NCBI RefSeq assembly: GCF_019802345.1
Contig: NZ_JAINDZ010000006.1
Span: 100,888 to 164,887 of the forward strand
Length of the DNA: 64,000 bases
Reading direction: 5' to 3'
From: Methylosinus sp. Sm6
GTDB taxonomy: Bacteria; Pseudomonadota; Alphaproteobacteria; Rhizobiales; Beijerinckiaceae
Below are positions 1 to 7,514 of this stretch, piece after piece (positions within the stretch are counted from its first letter, which is position 1; every line of letters begins with the position of its first letter). The notes below the pieces were generated by a model that saw nothing but the letters and a program-made list of their open reading frames with translations, searched no databases and was not told where the DNA came from. Both the position numbers and the translations under genes were made by a program.

Positions 1-69
1 AAGGGGATCGCCGACGCGGCGAGCCTCATCGAGGCGATCCGCCTCGCCGACCGCATGACGGCGCGATGA
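1..69 (+). CDS. pdxA: PdxA C-terminus (4-hydroxythreonine-4-phosphate dehydrogenase), partial
   Basis: Only the last 22 codons and the stop are present, reading [15 protein letters not shown] and ending DRMTAR. The 'KGIAD.sSLI.A.rLA' ending is typical of PdxA, an enzyme of pyridoxal 5'-phosphate synthesis. The stop overlaps the rsmA start by four bases (ATGA), and pdxA-rsmA is a common proteobacterial pair. The call rests on this short tail plus synteny. Confidence 0.75.
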   Translation, partial: KGIADAASLIEAIRLADRMTAR

Positions 70-965
70 TCGACGATCTGCCGCCGCTGCGGGAGGTCGT
101 CGCCAAACATGGCCTCATGGCCAGCAAGGCGCTCGGCCAGAATTTCCTGTTCGATCTCAATCTCACCGCCCGCATCGCCCGCGCCGCCGGCCCGCTCGAC
201 GGCGCGACCATTATCGAGATCGGCCCGGGGCCGGGCGGCCTCACCCGCGCGCTGCTGGCGGAGGGCGCCGGCCGGGTGATCGCGGTGGAGCGCGATGCGC
301 GCTGCATTCCGGCGCTGCGCGAGATCGAGGCGCGCTATCCGGGCCGGCTCGTCGTCGTCGAGGGCGACGCGCTCGCCGCCGACCCCGCGGCGCTCATGCG
401 CGAGCACGGCCTCGGCGGGCCGGCGCGCATCTGCGCCAATCTTCCCTATAATATAGCGACCGAGCTGCTCGCCCGCTGGATCGAGGCCGAGCCCTGGCCC
501 TCGGCCTTCGACCGCTATGTGCTGATGTTCCAGCGCGAGGTGGCGTTGCGCATCGTGGCGACGCCGGCGCAGCGCGCCGATTACGGACGGCTCGCCGTGC
601 TGTGCGGCTGGCGCACGCGCGCCCGCATCCTGTTCGACCTCTCGCCTTCGGCCTTCACGCCGCCGCCCAAGGTCGTCTCCTCGGTGGTGGAGCTCGTTCC
701 CAACGCCTCGCCGGCGCCCTGCGCGGCGCGCCTTTTGTCGCAGGTGACCAAGGCCGCCTTCGGCCAGCGCCGCAAGATGCTGCGCCAGAGCCTGAAAGCG
801 CTCCCCTTTCCGGGGCTCGACGTCGCGCGCCTGCTCGCCGACGCCGGCATAGAGGAGACGCGGCGGGCCGAGGAGATCGACATCGGCGAATTCGTCGCAT
901 TGGCGCAGGCTCTGGCCGTCCTATCTCGAATGGGCGGCGACTTCGACGAGGAGGGGCGGCAATGA
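66..965 (+). CDS. rsmA: 16S rRNA (adenine1518/1519-N6)-dimethyltransferase RsmA (KsgA)
   Basis: The 299-residue protein has the usual RsmA length. It dimethylates two adjacent adenines in the 3' terminal hairpin of 16S rRNA late in 30S assembly. GQNFL is at residues 24-28, the S-adenosylmethionine loop [10 protein letters not shown] at 51-60, and the catalytic NLPY motif at 125-128. The C-terminal part has the conserved '[13 protein letters not shown]' segment. The ATG overlaps the pdxA stop and the rsmA stop overlaps the next small gene, so the three are probably translationally coupled. Confidence 0.97.
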   Translation: MIDDLPPLREVVAKHGLMASKALGQNFLFDLNLTARIARAAGPLDGATIIEIGPGPGGLTRALLAEGAGRVIAVERDARCIPALREIEARYPGRLVVVEGDALAADPAALMREHGLGGPARICANLPYNIATELLARWIEAEPWPSAFDRYVLMFQREVALRIVATPAQRADYGRLAVLCGWRTRARILFDLSPSAFTPPPKVVSSVVELVPNASPAPCAARLLSQVTKAAFGQRRKMLRQSLKALPFPGLDVARLLADAGIEETRRAEEIDIGEFVALAQALAVLSRMGGDFDEEGRQ

Positions 966-1180
966 CGAAATTCTATTTCGCGGCGGTCGAGACGGAAGAG
1001 GGCCCGCGCGCCGAGCTCAAGATCGCGACGCCCTATTCGCTCGCGGCGGATGTGTTCGATCCGAGCGGCAGCTTCGAGGAGTATGAGGCCAAGCTCGACT
1101 CCGCGCTCGGCGAATTGGAGCGCACGCGCGAGGAGGCCCGCGCCTGGTTCGCCAAGCACGCCGGCTCGCCGGCGATCTGA
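962..1180 (+). CDS. Small conserved-looking protein, function unknown (72 aa)
   Basis: The start ATG overlaps the rsmA stop (ATGA), so this is the third cistron of pdxA-rsmA. The 72-residue product begins [19 protein letters not shown] and continues with acidic, probably helical sequence rich in Glu and Ala. There is no signal peptide, membrane segment or motif I recognise. The coupled start and codon usage like its neighbours support a real gene. Confidence 0.7.
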   Translation: MTKFYFAAVETEEGPRAELKIATPYSLAADVFDPSGSFEEYEAKLDSALGELERTREEARAWFAKHAGSPAI

Positions 1181-1231
1181 CGATTTTCACGCGGACATTT
1201 CGCCGTCGAAATTTCGCTGTCGAAATTTTAC

Positions 1232-1260
1232 TTGGCGCGCGGCCTCGGGTGGAATATAAG
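1232..1260 (+). promoter_or_regulatory. Sigma-70-type promoter candidate for secE-nusG
   Basis: TTGGCG (1232-1237) and TATAAG (1255-1260) are 17 bases apart, upstream of secE. Just before them the sequence gtcgaaattt is repeated directly (1205-1214 and 1220-1229), an AT-rich patch in GC-rich DNA. I see no tRNA-Trp gene here, although one precedes secE in many bacteria. Confidence 0.5.
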
Positions 1261-1394
1261 CTGCGGTCGCGTGGCGCGTGGCCTGTCGGTCCCGCGCCGC
1301 GATCGTTTTGTGGCGCGCTTCGCTCCGCCGCGGCGCTCCTCGCGTAAGATGCGGTCGCGACGCCTCGAGCTTCGCGAACCAACTCGGTGAGCAA

Positions 1395-1586
1395 ATGGCC
1401 AATCCGTTTCAATTCCTGCAGGATGTGCGTTCGGAAGCGAGCAAGGTCGTGTGGCCGACGCGCCGCGAGACCCTGATCACCACCGGGCTGGTGGTCCTGA
1501 TGGTGCTGTTTGCGAGCCTGTTCTTCGTGCTCGTCGACAAGACGCTGCACGTCGCCGTCGGGCTCTTGCTGCGGGTGGGTCAGTAA
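1395..1586 (+). CDS. secE: Preprotein translocase subunit SecE
   Basis: The 63-residue, single-span SecE is the short form usual in alphaproteobacteria and forms the SecYEG channel in the inner membrane. The conserved amphipathic helix (FLQDVRSEASKVVWPTRRE, residues 6-24) with its VxWPxRxE core is followed by one transmembrane helix. The ATG at 1395 was chosen over an upstream in-frame GTG because it gives the canonical MANPFQFL start behind a gGTGA-like ribosome site. nusG follows 80 bases downstream, the standard arrangement. Confidence 0.95.
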   Translation: MANPFQFLQDVRSEASKVVWPTRRETLITTGLVVLMVLFASLFFVLVDKTLHVAVGLLLRVGQ

Positions 1587-1666
1587 TCGCTGCTTTTCGC
1601 GGAGCGCTGCGCGCCCGCGCGCCCTGATCGGCAGGGCCAGACAAGATTCGGAGCCGTCGCGCCGTC

Positions 1667-2197
1667 ATGAGCATGCGCTGGTACATCGTCCACGCCTATT
1701 CGAACTTCGAGAAGAAGGTCGCCGAATCCATTCGGGAAGGCGCCGCGCAGCGCAGTCTCTCGGACAAGTTCGAGGAGATCCTCGTGCCGACCGAGCAGGT
1801 CGTCGAGGTGCGCCGCGGCCGCAAGGTCAGCTCGGAGCGCAAGTTCTTCCCGGGCTATGTGCTGGTGAAATGCGACCTCACCGATTCGGTGTTCTCGCTC
1901 ATCAAGAACACGCCCAAGGTCACGGGCTTCCTCGGCGCGGACAATAAGCCGATGCCGATCAGCGACGCCGAGGCGCTGCGCATCAAGGGCCAGGTGGCCG
2001 AGGGCGTCGAGCGCCCGAAGCCCACTGTCACCTTCGAGGTCGGCGAGACTGTGCGCGTCGCCGACGGCCCCTTCGCCTCTTTCAACGGCGTGGTGGAGGA
2101 GGTCGACGACGCCCGCTCCCGCCTCAAGGTGGCCGTGTCGATCTTCGGCCGCCCGACTCCGGTGGAGCTGGAGTTCGCGCGGGTGGAGAAGGTTTGA
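1667..2197 (+). CDS. nusG: Transcription termination/antitermination protein NusG
   Basis: The 176-residue protein has an N-terminal NGN domain (starts MSMRWYIVHAYSNFEKKVA) that binds RNA polymerase. A C-terminal KOW domain (about residues 125-176, VGETVRVADGPFASFNG) contacts Rho or ribosomal protein S10. Length and order secE-nusG-rplK-rplA match the classic cluster. A perfect hairpin (2203-2226) lies between nusG and rplK. Confidence 0.97.
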   Translation: MSMRWYIVHAYSNFEKKVAESIREGAAQRSLSDKFEEILVPTEQVVEVRRGRKVSSERKFFPGYVLVKCDLTDSVFSLIKNTPKVTGFLGADNKPMPISDAEALRIKGQVAEGVERPKPTVTFEVGETVRVADGPFASFNGVVEEVDDARSRLKVAVSIFGRPTPVELEFARVEKV

Positions 2198-2202
2198 GAT
2201 AT

Positions 2203-2226
2203 CCCTCTCCCGCTTGCGGGAGAGGG
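2203..2226. repeat. Perfect hairpin of repeat family B between nusG and rplK
   Basis: An 11-base stem (CCCTCTCCCGC / GCGGGAGAGGG) closes over a TT loop. No T-run follows, so it is not a standard intrinsic terminator. Similar cttctcccg/cgggagaag or ctctcccg/cgggagag hairpins recur at 20297, 31108, 40310, 48983 and 63838, which marks it as a dispersed palindromic repeat. Confidence 0.7.
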
Positions 2227-2366
2227 AAGAACTCCCCCGCTGCGGGGAGGAGAGAACGTGGCGGGCGCGCCCTTTCGCCAAAGGGAGATCGCGTCGGACC
2301 ACGAGCTGCAATCGGCGGCCCGGACGCGCGAGCGTCATCGGGCTCGCTCAACGTTGGAGATGAGAC

Positions 2367-2795
2367 ATGGCGAAGAAAATCGCCGGCTACATCAAGCTGC
2401 AGGTGCCGGCCGGCGCGGCGAATCCGTCGCCGCCGATCGGTCCCGCGCTCGGTCAGCGCGGCCTCAACATCATGGAATTCTGCAAGGCGTTCAACGCCAA
2501 GACGGGCCAGATGGAGAAGGGGACGCCGATCCCCGTCATCATCACCGCCTATCAGGATCGCTCCTTCACCTTCGAGCTGAAGCAGCCGCCGGTGTCCTAC
2601 TTCCTCAAGCAGGCGGCGGGCGTCAAATCGGGCTCCAAGACGACGGGCCGCAACTTCGTCGGCAAGGTGACACGCGCGCAGATCCGCGAGATCGCCCAGA
2701 AGAAGATGGCCGACCTCAACACGACGTCGGTCGATTCGGCCGCGGCGATGATCGAGGGCTCCGCCCGTTCCATCGGCCTCGAAGTGGTGGAGTGA
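2367..2795 (+). CDS. rplK: 50S ribosomal protein L11
   Basis: The 142-residue protein contains the L11 signature throughout ([21 protein letters not shown]; later [16 protein letters not shown]). L11 forms the GTPase-associated stalk base on 23S rRNA. A good Shine-Dalgarno (ttGGAGatgag) precedes the ATG. rplA follows after four bases, so the two are co-translated. Confidence 0.98.
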   Translation: MAKKIAGYIKLQVPAGAANPSPPIGPALGQRGLNIMEFCKAFNAKTGQMEKGTPIPVIITAYQDRSFTFELKQPPVSYFLKQAAGVKSGSKTTGRNFVGKVTRAQIREIAQKKMADLNTTSVDSAAAMIEGSARSIGLEVVE

Positions 2796-2799
2796 GATC

Positions 2800-3504
2800 A
2801 TGGCGCATATCGGAAAACGCATCGCCAAGGCCCGCCAGGCCGTCGAGCGCACCAAGCTCTACGCCGTCGACGAGGCCATCAAGCTCGTTCGCGCCAATGC
2901 GAGCGCCAAATTCGACGAATCGGTCGAGATCGCCATGAATCTCGGCGTCGACCCCAAGCATGCGGACCAGATGGTTCGCGGCGTCGTCAATCTGCCGAAC
3001 GGCACCGGCCGCACGCTGCGCGTCGCTGTCTTCGCGCGCGGTCTCAAGGCCGACGAGGCCAAGGCCGCGGGCGCGGACATCGTCGGCGCCGAGGATCTCG
3101 TCACCATCGTCCAGGGCGGCACGATCGAGTTCGATCGCTGCATCGCCACTCCGGAGCTGATGCCGCTGGTCGGCCGTCTCGGCAAGGTGCTCGGCCCGCG
3201 CGGCCTGATGCCGAACCCGAAGGTCGGCACGGTGACGATGGACGTCGCCGGCGCAGTGAAGGCCTCCAAGGGCGGCGCCGTGGAGTTCCGCGTCGAGAAG
3301 GCCGGCATCGTGCAGGGCACAGTGGGCAAGGCCTCCTTCGAAGAGGGCAAGCTCGTCGAGAACATCCGCGCCTTCGTCGACGCCGTCGCCAAGGCGAAGC
3401 CCGCCGGCGCCAAGGGCACCTATATTCAGCGCGTGGCGCTGAGCTCCACCCAGGGGCCGGGCGTCAAGGTGGAAATCGGATCTCTCGGCGCGCCGCAGGC
3501 GTAA
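2800..3504 (+). CDS. rplA: 50S ribosomal protein L1
   Basis: The 234-residue protein carries the L1 signature [21 protein letters not shown]1 sits at the ribosomal L1 stalk near the E site and in many bacteria represses its own rplKA message. The rplJ-rplL-rpoBC block that usually follows is absent here; a convergent sugar transferase gene comes next. Confidence 0.98.
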   Translation: MAHIGKRIAKARQAVERTKLYAVDEAIKLVRANASAKFDESVEIAMNLGVDPKHADQMVRGVVNLPNGTGRTLRVAVFARGLKADEAKAAGADIVGAEDLVTIVQGGTIEFDRCIATPELMPLVGRLGKVLGPRGLMPNPKVGTVTMDVAGAVKASKGGAVEFRVEKAGIVQGTVGKASFEEGKLVENIRAFVDAVAKAKPAGAKGTYIQRVALSSTQGPGVKVEIGSLGAPQA

Positions 3505-3530
3505 GGCGTCGGCTTTTCAAAATCGTCGAA

Positions 3531-3553
3531 GGGCCGGCGGCTCTCGCCGGCCC
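3531..3553 (+). terminator. Strong hairpin after rplA, without U-tract
   Basis: A 9-base GC-only stem (GGGCCGGCG / CGCCGGCCC) with a 5-base loop lies 26 bases after the rplA stop and in front of a convergent gene. No T-run follows, so intrinsic termination is uncertain, but the position fits the end of the rplKA transcript. Confidence 0.5.
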
Positions 3554-3581
3554 GCGCTCGTTCCGACGGCGTCCGGGTCGG

Positions 3582-4277
3582 TCAAGCTTCGAACAGACGC
3601 TCGCTCTGCTGGCGTTCGCTCCAATGCGATCCCGGCCCGCGATAGAGAAATTTATAGATGTGAAAGCCAGGGCTCGCGTCCGTATCCATGACGTGAAAGC
3701 CGACGCTTTCGCGGAACTCGGCCTTCATCTCCCATTTCCCATGCACTTTGTCGAACATGAGTTCGACCATCACGCGCGTTCCCGTCAAATCGAATATGTT
3801 GTAGGCGACATGTTCCTTCGTCGCCTCCTCCCGACGCTTGTGCGCGACGAGATTGTCGAACGCCCTTTCCAGCATTCGATCGAAAATTGGAAGCCGGCGG
3901 CGCGCCGCCAGGACGCCATTCATGAAATTGAATCCGGGGCTCCAGCCCTTGCGGAACAAGATCAGATCGTAGCGAGCGAGATCGGCCAGAGTTTCGGCCA
4001 GCCGCTCGCTGGAGGACGGCCCGGTATGCGCATCGACGTATAATCCGCCGTAATGGCGAAGCAAGGCCAGTCGCGCGACATCGGATTTGCACGCGGGAAT
4101 ACGAATTTTCTCATAAATCTCGCGCTGCGCGTCGCTGTCGAACAGCGGCAGGACATCGGCGTCGCCGAAGCAGGCGAAGCTCGGATATGACCGGCGCCAG
4201 GCCGGCACGGATTCCGGCTGATGCGTCTCGTGTCCGGTCCAGAAGGTAAAAAGCACTGAAAACGCCTCGCCGAGCAT
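3582..4277 (-). CDS. Glycosyltransferase-like protein with a DxD-type motif (OCH1/capsule sugar-transferase type)
   Basis: The 231-residue product shows ARLALLRHYGGLYVDAHTGP at about residues 66-85. This matches the 'R..lL..yGGiYlD.D' DxD region of the sugar-binding-region glycosyltransferases (OCH1-like), although the second acidic residue is replaced (VDAH). The open frame extends to 4667, but that part lies antisense to the cation transporter, so the ATG at 4277 is preferred. The start lacks a clear ribosome site. The acceptor is unknown. The gene sits between rplA and a metal transporter with no sugar genes nearby. Confidence 0.6.
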   Translation of the reverse strand: MLGEAFSVLFTFWTGHETHQPESVPAWRRSYPSFACFGDADVLPLFDSDAQREIYEKIRIPACKSDVARLALLRHYGGLYVDAHTGPSSSERLAETLADLARYDLILFRKGWSPGFNFMNGVLAARRRLPIFDRMLERAFDNLVAHKRREEATKEHVAYNIFDLTGTRVMVELMFDKVHGKWEMKAEFRESVGFHVMDTDASPGFHIYKFLYRGPGSHWSERQQSERLFEA

Positions 4278-4482
4278 TTTTTCGAGGGGGGAGCATAGGG
4301 CGTCGACGTGAAAAGTCGAGCCGCGACCTCGCGTGTCGGCGCGTCCGAACTCGGCGCGCTTCTTCCGTCGCCGCGCCGGCGCATGCTGCAAATCGGTCAG
4401 AGCCGGGATATCACGTTGCCGAATGCGCGCCGGCTTGCTAAATCGTTCGAGCTCGCGCACGCTTCTTGCGGAGCAGAGATTC

Positions 4483-5886
4483 ATGCCGGACACTGCCCTC
4501 CCTCGACATGATGTCGCCGCGCGCAAGGCCGCCGCCGCCAAGGCGTCGATCGCCGCCAGCGCGGCGCTCACCATCGCCAAGCTCGCCGCCGGAATCTGGT
4601 CGGGCTCGCTGGCGCTGATCTCCGAGGCCGGCCATTCGGCCGCCGACGTCGCCGCCACCATCCTCACTTATTACGCCGTGCGCCAGGCCGAGAAGCCGGC
4701 GGACGAAAAGCATCACTACGGCCATGCCAAGGTGGAGTCGCTCGCGGCGCTGATCGAGACCGGCCTGTTGTTCGGCCTGGCGCTGATCGTCGCCGTCCAG
4801 GCCGCGCAGCGCCTTCAGGGCGGCGAGGTCGCCATCGACGCCGGCTGGCCGGCCTTCGCGGCGCTCGGCGCATCGATCGTCGTCGATTTCTTTCGCTCGC
4901 GCCAGCTCGACGCCGTCGCCAGAGAGACGCAGAGCGACGCGCTGGCTGCCGACGCGCTGCATTTCGCCAGCGACCTCGTCTCTTCCGCCCTGGTCGTCGT
5001 CGGCCTTCTGGCGACGCGCGCCGGCTTTCCGCAGGGCGACGCGCTCGCCGCCTTCGGCGTCGCGGCCTTTATCGCCGTCGCGGGCTGGCGCCTCGGCCGG
5101 CGCACCGTCGCCTCTCTGCTCGACGCGGCGCCGCAGGAGATCGTTCCGCGCATCGACGCGATCCTGCGGGCGACGCCGGGCGTCATCGCCGTCGAGCGCC
5201 TGCGCCTGCGCATGGCCGGGCCGAAGGTGATGGGCGAGGCGGTGATCGGCGTCTCGCGCACGCTGCCGCTGGAGCGCGCGGCCCGCATCAAGGACGATGC
5301 GGCCGCGGCGATCATGCGGGAGTTTCCCGGCGCGCAGATCACGCTGGCCGCCCATCCGATCGCGCTCGACGACGAGACGGTGCTCGAGCGCATCCTGCTC
5401 GTGGCCGCGCGGCGTCGCCTCCAGGTGCATCACATCATTGCGCAGCAGATCGGCGAGCGGCTCTCGATCACCCTCGATCTCGAATTGGAAGGGGCGATGC
5501 CGCAGGGCCGCGCCCATGCGATCGCGACGAGCCTCGAGCAGGCGATTCTCGAGGAGTTCGGCCCGGCCGTCGAAATCGAGACTCATATGGAGCCGCTGGA
5601 GCCGCATCCGCTTCTTGGACGAGACGCCGAGCCGCAGACGCGCGAGCGCCTCGAAGAAGCGCTCGCGCGCCACGCCGCGCGCTTTGGAACATTGACCGAC
5701 ATCCACGACGTTCGCGTGCGCGAGACGGCCGAGGGGCTGGTGGTCAATTATCATTGCTACGTCGACCCTCGGCTCCCGGTCGAGGCCGTTCATGCGGCGG
5801 TCGACGAGACGGAGCGGGCCATGCGCGCAGAGTTCCCGGACATATTGCGCATCGCCGGCCATGCCGAGGTCGACGATCACGCATGA
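4483..5886 (+). CDS. Cation diffusion facilitator (CDF) family transporter, long form
   Basis: The 467-residue inner-membrane protein exports divalent metals by proton antiport. The N-terminal half has the transmembrane domain with site-A residues in helix II (ISEAGHSAADV) and a second HxxxD in DALHFASDLV. The sequence KHHYGHAKVE matches the conserved cytosolic loop before helix III. The C-terminal half is longer than in typical 300-residue CDFs and appears to hold two or more cytosolic metal-binding (ZT-dimer-like) modules. The ATG at 4483 was chosen for its MPDTALPRHDVAARKAAAAK start. The metal cannot be told from sequence. Confidence 0.85.
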   Translation: MPDTALPRHDVAARKAAAAKASIAASAALTIAKLAAGIWSGSLALISEAGHSAADVAATILTYYAVRQAEKPADEKHHYGHAKVESLAALIETGLLFGLALIVAVQAAQRLQGGEVAIDAGWPAFAALGASIVVDFFRSRQLDAVARETQSDALAADALHFASDLVSSALVVVGLLATRAGFPQGDALAAFGVAAFIAVAGWRLGRRTVASLLDAAPQEIVPRIDAILRATPGVIAVERLRLRMAGPKVMGEAVIGVSRTLPLERAARIKDDAAAAIMREFPGAQITLAAHPIALDDETVLERILLVAARRRLQVHHIIAQQIGERLSITLDLELEGAMPQGRAHAIATSLEQAILEEFGPAVEIETHMEPLEPHPLLGRDAEPQTRERLEEALARHAARFGTLTDIHDVRVRETAEGLVVNYHCYVDPRLPVEAVHAAVDETERAMRAEFPDILRIAGHAEVDDHA

Positions 5887-5905
5887 GCCTTCGCGCGCGC
5901 GTCGT

Positions 5906-5913
5906 GCTACAAT
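5906..5913 (+). promoter_or_regulatory. Extended -10 promoter candidate for xseB
   Basis: TGCTACAAT, an extended -10 element (TGn plus TACAAT), lies about 37 bases upstream of the xseB start. No good -35 is seen. The same gtgctacaat string precedes the GAF-Fis regulator at 17623. Confidence 0.35.
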
Positions 5914-5950
5914 CGCGGCGATTCACTGAAGCCGCAAGGGAGCCCGTCCC

Positions 5951-6199
5951 GTGTCCGACGCCAATTCCGACATCGACGCCCTGCCGTTCGAGAAGGCCAT
6001 ACAGGAGCTCGAGGAGATCGTCGGCAAGCTCGAGAAGGCGAGCGTCTCGCTCGACGAATCGGTCAAGCTCTACGAGCGCGGCGAAGCGTTGAAGAAGCGC
6101 TGCGACGCTCTATTGCGCGAAGCCGAGGCGCGCATCGAGAAGATCACGCTCGCCGCCGACGGCCAGCCGAAAGGCGTCGCGCCGCTGGATGTGGAGTGA
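5951..6199 (+). CDS. xseB: Exodeoxyribonuclease VII small subunit
   Basis: The 82-residue protein has the XseB pattern: LPFEKAIQELEEIVGKLE, then SLDESVKLYERGEALKKRCDALL and a C-terminal EAEARIEKI. XseB subunits decorate XseA to form exonuclease VII, which degrades single-stranded DNA. The start is GTG. xseA is not in this window. The gene stands alone, downstream of the CDF transporter. Confidence 0.93.
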   Translation: MSDANSDIDALPFEKAIQELEEIVGKLEKASVSLDESVKLYERGEALKKRCDALLREAEARIEKITLAADGQPKGVAPLDVE

Positions 6200-6242
6200 A
6201 GGGCGAGTAGCGAGTAGCGAATAGTTCTACTCGCTATTCGCC

Positions 6243-7514
6243 TCACTGCCGGATCGTGACCTTTCTGCCGTCACGAATATCGACCGGCGGATCGAGCACG
6301 ACGCGCTCGTCGCCGGCGAGCCCATCCTCCACATCGACGCTCGTTCCATAGTCGCGGGCGATGGCGACCGGCGCCATGCGGATCACATCGTCCTTGCCGA
6401 CCACGGCGACGCGCGGTCCCTGCGCGCCGAATAGAATTGCCGGCGCCGGAACATTCACATGCGGACGCACGCGGGGGATGTCGAGGACGAGGCGCACGAA
6501 CAGTCCCGGACGCAATTCGCCGGTCGGATTGGGAATGTCGACCTCCGTCAGCAGCGTGCGCGTCGCCGGATCGAGCGAGACGGCGTTGCGCGTCACGCGG
6601 CCCTTGAAAGTCTTGCCGAGCTCGGGCGAGAGAATCTTCGCCTCGAGCCCATCGGCCATGCCTTGCGCTTCGGTCTGCGGCACGGAGACCTGCACGCGCA
6701 GCACGTCGTCGCGCGCCATCTGGAAGAGCGCGGTTCCGCCATTGGCGTCGGCGCTGACGAGATCGCCGACATCGATATTGCGCACTGTGACGACCCCCTT
6801 GAACGGCGCTTTTACATCCTTGAATCCGACGAGCTGAGCGAGCCGCTCCACATTGGCCTGATTGGCCTCGATCGTCGCCTGCGCGACCTCGACGCCCGCC
6901 TGCGCGGACGAGACATTGGCGGTCTGCGTCTCGACATTGGCGAAGGCGGTGTCGGCGTTCTGCTTGCTCTCGAAATTATTCTTGGCCAGTGTCGAAGCGC
7001 GGTTGTAGGTGACCTTGGCGAGATTGAGATTGGCCTTGCTCTGCTCCACCTGCGCCTTCGATTGCAGCAGCTGCGCCTTGGAGAGGGAGAGCTGCGCCTT
7101 CGCCTGCGCATATTGCTGATCGAGATCGGGCGCGGCGATGCGCAACAGTAGATCGCCCTGCTTCACCTTCGAGCCGATGTCGACGCGCCGCTCGGCGATA
7201 TAGCCGGTCGCGCGGGCGAAGAGGCGCGCCTGCTCGAAAGCGAGCGTCTGTGCGGGCAGCTCGATGTGATAGGGGGCCGAGACCTTCTTCACCTCGGCCA
7301 CGCGCACGCTGAGCGTGGCGTCGGCCTGCGCCTGTTGGAACGCGGCCGCGTCCCGGTCGCGTTCGGCATGGCGCGTGGCGCCGCGCCACAGCACGACGAG
7401 GAGCAGCAAGGCGAGCAGCAGGAAAGGGCCTTTGCGCAGCCGGGGCTGCTCGCGGCCCGCGCCGACGACCGTCGTGGACGCCAAGGGGCTGCGTGGATGC
7501 GGCATATCGCTCAT
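6243..7514 (-). CDS. RND efflux pump periplasmic adaptor (HlyD/MFP family)
   Basis: This 423-residue adaptor has one N-terminal membrane anchor (about residues 28-44, GPFLLLALLLLVVLW). The first lipoyl half follows (SVRVAEVKKVSAPYHIELP), then a long Gln/Ala/Lys-rich coiled-coil hairpin (about 110-230) and the second lipoyl/beta-barrel half (FKDVKAPFKGVVTVRNIDVGD). It would bridge the RND pump to an outer-membrane TolC-like channel, which is not encoded here. Its ATG overlaps the pump gene stop by four bases, so it is the distal gene of the operon. Adaptor genes more often precede the pump. Confidence 0.93.
   Translation of the reverse strand: MSDMPHPRSPLASTTVVGAGREQPRLRKGPFLLLALLLLVVLWRGATRHAERDRDAAAFQQAQADATLSVRVAEVKKVSAPYHIELPAQTLAFEQARLFARATGYIAERRVDIGSKVKQGDLLLRIAAPDLDQQYAQAKAQLSLSKAQLLQSKAQVEQSKANLNLAKVTYNRASTLAKNNFESKQNADTAFANVETQTANVSSAQAGVEVAQATIEANQANVERLAQLVGFKDVKAPFKGVVTVRNIDVGDLVSADANGGTALFQMARDDVLRVQVSVPQTEAQGMADGLEAKILSPELGKTFKGRVTRNAVSLDPATRTLLTEVDIPNPTGELRPGLFVRLVLDIPRVRPHVNVPAPAILFGAQGPRVAVVGKDDVIRMAPVAIARDYGTSVDVEDGLAGDERVVLDPPVDIRDGRKVTIRQ

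Noticed and set aside
1181..1394. A possible tRNA-Trp upstream of secE
   Set aside because: No cloverleaf or CCA-anticodon arrangement was found, only a promoter-like sequence.
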